Source: Nemophila menziesii
Taxonomy: Eukaryota; Streptophyta; Magnoliopsida; Boraginales; Hydrophyllaceae
Length of the DNA: 64,000 bases
NCBI GenBank assembly: GCA_029959085.1
Contig: JARWIR010000051.1
Coordinates: forward strand, 1,488,001 to 1,552,000
Direction: 5' to 3'
Under the pieces are notes generated by a model, which was not told the DNA's origin, ran no database searches, and saw only the letters and a program-made list of their open reading frames with translations. Numbering within the stretch: the first letter of the stretch is position 1; each line of letters opens with the position of its first letter. Below are positions 58,242 to 64,000 of the stretch, piece after piece. Both the position numbers and the translations under genes were made by a program.

Positions 58242-58850
58242 GGTTAGTTACCATCTAATCTCATTTTTGCATGTTGTTAATTTTACGATGAATGTTTTTA
58301 ATTTTATAGTTATTTTAATATTTTACGATTGCATGTTGTAAATTTGGACTTATCGTGTTGATATTAAGTTAAACTATTGTTTGGCTAGTCTTTGATTTAT
58401 CGCATGAATATGAAATTTTGAAGCTATCGTAATGATTGTATGTTATGTTATGATTTAGAAATGTATAAATTTTAATTACGAAGTCAAGGTTAATGGTATA
58501 TAGTTAGGTGTTTTTATATGGTAAAGGTATACGTTAAAGGGTTACGGGTAAGAGTTACGGTTACAAGTAAGGCTATACGGTTAGTTACTTTATAATCTTG
58601 TTTTGCATGTTGTAAATTTTACCACGAACGTGCTTAATCTTCTAGGTATGTTAATATTTTACGAGTGCATGTTTTAAATTTGAAGCTCTCGTAATGATTT
58701 TTATTTACGTTAGTGTTTGGCTAGTATTTAATATATCGCATGATATATGTAAATTTGAAGTAATATGGTTAGGGGATAAGGCTAGGTTAATTGGATATGG
58801 TATTTTTTATAGGTTAATTGTTAAAGGATTACGGGTTAGAGTTATGGTTT
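58242..58850. repeat. Direct duplication, spacing 337 bp
   Basis: Two diverged copies of about 210 bases begin GGTTAGTTAC at 58242 and 58579. Both contain TTGCATGTTGT, TTAATATTTTACGA, TGTTTGGCTAGT and GAAGCTATCGTAATGAT or a variant of it. The duplication leads directly into the 99-bp array. Confidence 0.78.
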
Positions 58851-58865
58851 ATGATTCATTATTGA

Positions 58866-59448
58866 AGTAATTGGGTGGTTTTTACTCAAACCAAGGTGTT
58901 TACTACTTAAATGGCCATTAGGGAAGGTTAGGAGACAATCATCAAGGTTAGTTGACTTTTGGTCAAACTCGAGTGGTTTTTACTTTAAATAAGGTGTTTA
59001 CTAGTTAAATGGCCATTAGGGAAGGTTAGGAGACTTTCGGTCAAGGTTAGTTGACTTTTGGTCAAACTCGGGTGGTTTTGACTCAAACTAAGGTGTTTAC
59101 TAGTTAAATGGCCATTAGTGAAGGTTAGGAGACAATATAACAAGGTTAGTTGACTTTTGGTTAAACTTGGGTGGTTTTGACTCAAACTAAGGTGTTTACT
59201 AGTTAAATGTTCATTAGTGAAGGTTAGGAGACAATAGGTCAAGGTTAGTTGACTTTTGGTCAAACTTGGGTGGTTGTTACTCAAACTAAGGTGTTTACTA
59301 GTTAAATGCTCATTAGTGAAGGTTAGGAGACTTTTGGTCAAGGTTAGTTGACTTTTGGTCAAACTCGGGTGGTTTTGACTCAAACTAAGGTGTTTACTAC
59401 TTAAATGTTCATTAGTGAAGGTTAGGAGACAATAGGTCTAGGGTAGTT
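58866..59448. repeat. 99-bp minisatellite with paired W-box cores, about 6 copies
   Basis: The string GGTTAGTTGAC recurs at about 58946, 59044, 59144, 59243 and 59342, and degenerately at 59441, giving a period of 98-100 bases. Most copies contain TTGACTTTTGGTCAA, an inverted pair of TTGAC cores, and GTGTTTACTA-TTAAATG. Because the period is close to 33 codons, the minus strand stays open over 58985-59383 as a repetitive peptide; I do not regard it as a gene. Confidence 0.88.
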
Positions 59449-60192
59449 GAGGTGTAGGGGATAAGGTTAGAGGTATGGTATATAGTTAGGTGTTATGGTT
59501 AAGGTATATGATAAAGGGTTATGGTTAAGAGTTATGGTATATGATAAAGGGTTATGGTATATGGTTAAGGTTTATGGTATAGGATTAGGGGTCAAGGGCT
59601 ATGATATATCGTTACGGGTTATGTTCTATGGTTAGGAGATAAGGTTAGAGATATGGTATATAGTTAGGTGTTATGGTTAAGGTATATAATAAAAAGTTAT
59701 GGTATATGATAAAGAGTTATGGTATATGGTTAAGGTTTATGGTATAGGGTTAGGGGTCAAGGGCTATGATATATCGTTACGGGTTATGTTCTATGGTTAG
59801 AAGATAAGGTTAGAGGTATGGTATATAGTTGGGTGTTATGGTTAAGGTATATGATAAAGGGTTATGGTTAAGAGGTATGGTATATAGTTAGGTGTTAAGG
59901 TTATGGTATATAGATTTTGATAATGACGTTGATTTCGGCGGGGATGAGGCGCTTAGATCCCTCACTCGGGGAAATGTCATGGAATTGCGTTTTTCATCCG
60001 AGAAAGGGTATGGTATATGGTTATGGTTAAGGGTTTTGGTATATGGTTAAGGTTAAGGGTTATGATGTATGGCTAATAGTTATGGTATATGGTTAAAGTT
60101 AAGGGTTATGGTATATGGTTAAGATTAAAGGTTATGGTATATGATTAAGGTTAAGGGTTATGGTATATGGTTAGGGTCAAGGGTTATGATAT
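59449..60192. repeat. Short and long tandem repeats built on GGTTATGGTATATGGTTAAGG
   Basis: A longer unit of about 175 bases (AAGGTTAGAGGTATGGTATATAG ... GGGCTATGATATATCGTTACG) starts at about 59464, 59643 and 59813. Around it are many copies of a 20-22 base unit GGTTATGGTATATGGTTAAG. A FAR1-like fragment (59910-60003) interrupts the array. The unit is only loosely telomere-like (TTAGGG/TTAAGGG) and is not a telomere repeat. Confidence 0.8.
59910..60003 (+). pseudogene. FAR1/MULE-transposase-like N-terminal fragment, copy 1
   Basis: It encodes DNDVDFGGDEALRSLTRGNV then MELRFSSE, resembling the acidic leader and first strand of the FAR1 DNA-binding domain shared by FAR1/FHY3-related proteins and MULE transposases. 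It then runs into tandem-repeat sequence. A second copy of the same start occurs at 60193. Confidence 0.5.
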
Positions 60193-60387
60193 GAGTCGCT
60201 TAGTTCCCTCACTCGGGCAAATGTCATGGGTTTGTGCTTTTCAACCGAGGACGAAACTTATTTGTTTAATAACATGTACGCCTGTGCTATCAGATGCAGT
60301 GTTAGGAAAGATCGGGTGGACAAGTTAACTCAGATTGGTGTTAGAGAGATCTCAAAGTGTACCATTCGCTATCGGTGGACCCCATGA
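60193..60387 (+). pseudogene. FAR1/MULE-transposase-like N-terminal fragment, copy 2
   Basis: It encodes ESLSSLTRANVMGLCFSTED then ETYLFNNMYACAIRCSVRKD, the FAR1-type pattern of G-x-x-F-x-S-x-x-E-A-Y-x-F-Y-x-x-Y-A-x-x-x-G-F-x-x-R. The usual aromatic Tyr and Gly-Phe are replaced. It ends at a stop at 60385-60387. It shares the start SLTRxNVM with copy 1. No downstream zinc ligands (C...H) are seen. Confidence 0.55.
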
Positions 60388-60942
60388 TAACAGTTTAACT
60401 CTAAGGATTTAATCCTTGATATTTATGAAAAAGATCTTGACATTTATGAAAAAAAATCTTAAGAAATCTGTACCGCCGCGTAAGACTGTCCAAATTTAAT
60501 TATAATATTATCCATCTCAGCTCTTCTAACCATTCTAAAACCTTTTTTATTAGCCACATTACAAATCGCACCCTTTCAATTATTTTTAGTATTTAATAAT
60601 TTGATTTAAAATATATATCTAATTATAAATATAATATATAATTTTTACCATTTAAACTAATAAATAATATTTAATTTCAACCTAATTTCATGATTTTTAC
60701 TATTTAAAAAAAATTTAAATTAATGTTTAATTGTACTTAAATAAAAAATTATGAAAAAAAACTTGATTTAATTTCAATCCAGTTTCATTAAAAATTAGAA
60801 TTTTTAAACCCTAAATCTATTTGTCTCTTTCATCATCCTCCCTCTCTTTCTTCTTCACGAAACCTCACGCAATGAACCAAGTAAACAAAATTTCTCTCTC
60901 CCTTTCTTCTTGAGATCCTCCGTTCGAGATCTAACCGCCACC
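60388..60942. other. Spacer and probable 5' leader
   Basis: AT-rich to about 60810, then CT-rich (TTTGTCTCTTTCATCATCCTCCC and CTCTCTCCCTTTCTTCTTG), as expected for a plant 5' UTR upstream of the ATG at 60943. I did not fix a TATA box. Confidence 0.45.
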
Positions 60943-61736
60943 ATGGAAGGCAGAACTATCATCATATCATCTTCGCAGAGACAAAGTCAAGCAGCCTTCA
61001 TTTTCGTTGCCGACGGAGCTGGCCGTTCTTCTCAGTCCGTGACCTCGCCGGAGAAGCAGAAGAGCTCTGAAGTTCGGATCTTCTCGTTCGGCAGTGTAGG
61101 CCTAGTCATATAAGGTGATATTATAGTTGATTGTATTGATTTTTAATTCGAATGTGATGATATAAAATAAACACATGTGATTCAGAAGCCTCACAAGAAC
61201 AAAACTTTGAAGGCTGAGGATGTAATTTTGGTCCAATTTGATCTTTCTCATCAGGTAAAAGGTGAGAAATTAGATAGTGTTGATGAATTTATAATTATAT
61301 GAAACAATAGATAATTATTGGTTTGGGTATTGTGTAGGCTGAGGCTAAGATACTGAAAGGGCCATATAAAGATTTGTAAGGATACTTTTGTTTTTCATAT
61401 ACATTTTTGAATCTAAGTTATTTTAATTTAAATTAACATCTTATATTTTATGGTAGGCTGTGGCTAGAGAGCTAATGATATTGTGAAGATATTGAAGCCA
61501 AATTACAGGTGATGTCTTATATCTTAAGGTTCATTTTTGTTATTCCCTGTGCAAATAACATTTTCTTATAGAAAAATGAATGGTTTTATTTATGTAAATT
61601 GAACACGTTGATCACTTTGATGCTTTAATTTATTTCATTTCTAGGAAGCCATCAAATATACTTACTAGAAAGCATTGAAAGCAGCTACAAATTATTGTTA
61701 TCCGAAAGAGAGTTTTGAGTAAGTCTTTTAATCTAT
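60943..61736 (+). pseudogene. Unrecognised multi-exon gene, disrupted
   Basis: An ATG in a strong context (GCCACCATGG, 60943) opens a frame that splices plausibly: 60943-61095, 61186-61254, 61338-61375. The deduced pieces are MEGRTIIISSSQRQSQAAF..., KPHKNKTLKAEDVILVQFDL and AEAKILKGPYKDL. The next exon near 61457-61508 carries a shifted frame unless an acceptor at 61469 is used (then ANDIVKILKPNYR). The exon from 61645 reads KPSNILTRK, then loses frame by one base before LKAATNYCYPKESF. I do not recognise the family. It could be a recently broken gene or an expressed variant with altered splicing. Confidence 0.45.
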
Positions 61737-61810
61737 ACCCGTATTTCTATATTTATAATTTTTTTCTTTATTTTCACCTTGTGATGATGATATGTTTTTT
61801 CTCGTACAGA

Positions 61811-62054
61811 GCTTTTGCATGGAGGGAGCGGCTTATGTGAATTCTCTTTTGTGTTAAAAGGATGTTTAGACGTAGAGGAGGTTTTAAAGATTGTTCTAAA
61901 GAAAGGATTTGTACTAGACACTAGTTTTTGTTTCTCTTTATTGAAACATTATTGCTTGATTAAACGAATTGATTTAGCTATAGATTTACATAATGGTGTG
62001 GAAAAGTTAGAATGTTGTTTTGACACTCAATGTTCTTGTTGCTATGAAAAATAA
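61811..62054 (+). pseudogene. PPR-like fragment
   Basis: After a TACAG acceptor near 61810 an open stretch encodes FSFVLKGCLDVEEVLKIVLK and GFVLDTSFCFSLLKHYCLIK followed by RIDLAIDLHNGVEKL. The helix-turn-helix spacing resembles pentatricopeptide repeats (one and a half repeats). In the frame that fits the preceding exon it instead reads AFAWRERLM and stops. It is either a fused PPR piece or the shifted end of the gene at 60943. Confidence 0.4.
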
Positions 62055-62390
62055 CAATTGTGTTGTTTGTACAATAATGGTAATTTTAAAGATTTTAGAT
62101 TATGAAACATGTGGTCCCTTTAATTTTCCGTTCCTGTTGGAGTAAACAATTTATTCATTTACTGCATCTTTTATACTTTTTACCGTAAACCCTCATTTGG
62201 AACCACTATTGTTGGTCTTAAATGCATACATACAGACAGCAAGGTAGTTAATAGGGTAATTGATTACCTATCAAAACAATTACAAACAAGCTCAATATGA
62301 ACAAAATACACGGCCACTACTCTATCACTAAAAAATCACATCTACCAATTACATCACACATTTTCAACAAATCCATCTTCTAAATAATAC
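62055..62390. other. AT-rich spacer
   Basis: No feature is recognised. Confidence 0.5.
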
Positions 62391-63681
62391 TTAACATACA
62401 CCAAATCCATCTTTTAAATAATATAAACACCAAGTATCTAAGTTAATACAATAAATACAAACCACAATCCAACCCAAATACAAGTCAAAAATAAAACACA
62501 AAATCCAAAAGTACATCCAACTCAACTTAAAATTACATTTGCTTAAACAAACTAATAAAGTTTCCAAGTTAGATTGAGAAATAGTCCTTGAAGAATCTGG
62601 AGTTAACGGAATGAACCCTGCAGAATTAGGCAATTGCGAACAGGTCTCCAATGTTTCTGAATTTTTCAAGCTAGTCCCTGAGAAAAGAGGAGGCTTCAAA
62701 AATGCCCCTTCATTAGGTGGTAAATTCGAATTTCGGTAAGAAGAAGCAGCCTGAACAACCCACTCTCCAAATCACTAGCTTTTTTCACATCTTTCTTCCC
62801 ATTCTCTTCTCCACCATACTTCTTATTCCTCCATTTCTCAAACCCTCCTGAATTCTCAACCACTGGTGAAATCACCTCCTTCTCAACCACTGGTGAATTC
62901 TCAGGGCCAAATCCCTCCAAGAATTATTAATTGCTACAAAATCAACACAATTACCCTAATAAATACCAAATTATAGACGAAGCTTAAAAACGTTCTAAAA
63001 CAACCACCAACTTTTCAGAATGTTTAAATTCACCCACTGTTGTTTATACAAATTAGCAAAGGTTACAAGTCAGAACGAGTAGGCTTGGTTCGACACTAGA
63101 AACTGACTTGGTATTGTCACCCCGATGAACTGGGAAACGGCACGCAAGTCAACCAGGAGCCTCCCACTACCCGCTCGTAACTCATAACCAATGCCCTTTT
63201 TGACAAACAAATCCCAGGTAAAACAAACTTTACAGACATCACATCTCACAAAAGACATAAAAATAAATAAAAACCAAACATTAAAATAAAACCTAATGTT
63301 CAGTAAAGATCGATGGTCTGCAATAAAGTATTTCAATTACATACAACTCAAAAAACAGTAACATTCCCAATGTTCAGTAGGCTAATCACAGAAAAAACAC
63401 ATCCTAAACCCGTGTTAAACTCCAAAAATCAATTCCAAAAAACAATTCTAAAAAACAATTCGAAAAATCAATTTCAGAAATCAATTCGAAATATAAATTC
63501 CAAAAAACCTACTAAAATCCTAATTCAATGATAAATACGAAAGCTTTGCCTCAGATTAAATTATTAGATTAATTTTTTTTAAGAACAACCCTAAAACATT
63601 TTTTGAAACCAACAAAATGATAGCTTATGGTTACCTTCTCTTTGAAGCCGAACTCCTCCTCTTAGATGCAGATTCCGACAT
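62391..63681 (-). pseudogene. Possible minus-strand gene of unknown function, incomplete
   Basis: A candidate first exon at 63635-63681 (ATG at 63681) encodes MSESASKRRSSASKRR and ends at a GTAACC donor. A later open stretch (62696-62920) encodes GFGPENSPVVEKEVISPVVE and NKKYGGEENGKKD. In another frame, 62600-62745 reads AASSYRNSNLPPNEGAFLKP and SLKNSETLETCSQLPNSAGF. I could not connect these with consistent splice phases, and a stop lies between the last two frames. No known domain is seen. It may be a real gene with unrecognised introns or a decayed one. Confidence 0.35.
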
Positions 63682-64000
63682 GATGGAAGAGGGTGTAAAG
63701 GAATTTGGTGCCGATTTGGTTGCTGAAAACGTTCTTCACGGCGACGAGATCAAGGTGGACTTTGTTCCCGTGATGATGAGATAGAGGTGTCGAGAGGTAG
63801 GAACGTGATGTGTAAACGGTTGGGTTGTTGGGTTACTTCCGGTGCGGTGGCTGGTGGCGGTCGGCGAAATAGAGAGGGGAAGAAATAGAGAGAGAGCCTA
63901 AGAGAGAGCGAGGCGAGGAGAGAGTGACGGTGTTGGGTCAAAGCGGAGGTGACGATGGCGGTGGCGGTCGGCGAAATAGAGAGAGGAAAAGGGGAGAAAG
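63682..64000. other. GC-richer GA/CGG-repetitive edge, probable promoter or 5' region of the minus-strand locus
   Basis: It contains the string GGTGGCGGTCGGCGAAATAG twice (about 63853 and 63968), each followed by GAGAG runs, so a tandem duplication of about 115 bases ends at the window edge. I do not support a coding call here. Confidence 0.5.

Noticed and set aside
58985..59383. Minus-strand open frame of 132 codons with a 33-residue repeat
   Set aside because: It is the translation of the 99-bp minisatellite, whose period is close to a multiple of three. No start context, domain or promoter supports a gene.
59449..60190. Interstitial telomere repeat
   Set aside because: The unit GGTTATGGTATATGGTTAAG is not TTTAGGG. 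The resemblance is limited to occasional TTAGGG/TTAAGGG strings.
63070..63336. Minus-strand 88-codon frame with GYELRAGSGRLLVDLRAVS
   Set aside because: I could not relate it to a known family or join it in phase to the neighbouring minus-strand pieces. It is left unannotated rather than called a gene.

Overview
This is nuclear DNA from a flowering plant, most likely a eudicot. The evidence is an AT-rich sequence, a plant-type cluster II diacylglycerol kinase gene with short GT-AG introns, a GLUTAMINE DUMPER-type gene, a captured fragment resembling plant CDC48, and plant transposon families (L1-type LINEs carrying an RNase H domain, Au-like SINEs, hAT, Mutator-like, CACTA, Tourist and Stowaway elements). 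I cannot name the species. All coordinates, target-site duplications (TSDs) and splice sites were read by eye.

Host genes are few. A complete diacylglycerol kinase gene lies at 6178-8539 (+, 8 exons, about 483 aa). A single-exon GDU-type membrane protein gene lies at 34251-34766 (+). The right end holds a broken unrecognised gene with a PPR-like piece (60943-62054, +), FAR1-like exon fragments embedded in tandem repeats (58.2-60.4 kb), and a doubtful minus-strand locus (62.4-63.7 kb).

The rest is nested mobile DNA. (a) 1-4199: a Mutator-like MITE split by an autonomous-looking hAT transposon; a paralogous MITE at 5622-5813 shows the unoccupied site. (b) 10.2-12.8 kb: a decayed minus-strand LINE. 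(c) 13326-22684: a full-length minus-strand L1-type LINE with a 15-bp TSD. Its ORF2 is split by a solo LTR (13992-17130, 5-bp TSD), which itself carries a Pack-MULE (14119-15740, 9-bp TSD) with a CDC48-like exon fragment. (d) 23253-29728: a Ty1/copia element with an intact 1360-codon gag-pol frame and, after the stop codon, three related hairpin units. (e) 31.7-33.8 kb: a LINE ORF1 remnant, a Tourist MITE and a SINE with a 12-bp TSD. (f) 35.6-44.6 kb: a CACTA MITE, a large decayed minus-strand LINE carrying a hAT non-autonomous element and a SINE, scattered RNase H fragments, and a 5'-truncated LINE with an 11-bp TSD. (g) 44792-56785: a decayed relative of the intact copia element, inserted into the right TSD of a MITE. 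It is split by a very young non-autonomous Ty3-type element (48010-55397) whose two LTRs differ at only two internal positions that I could see.

The most unusual signal is the array of hairpin units in the 3' untranslated part of both copia relatives (28256-28510 and 47384-47760), with an apparent compensatory base change. Other notable items are the long direct repeat around the young Ty3-type element, a GC-rich palindrome cluster inside it, and a 99-bp minisatellite whose monomers carry facing W-box cores.
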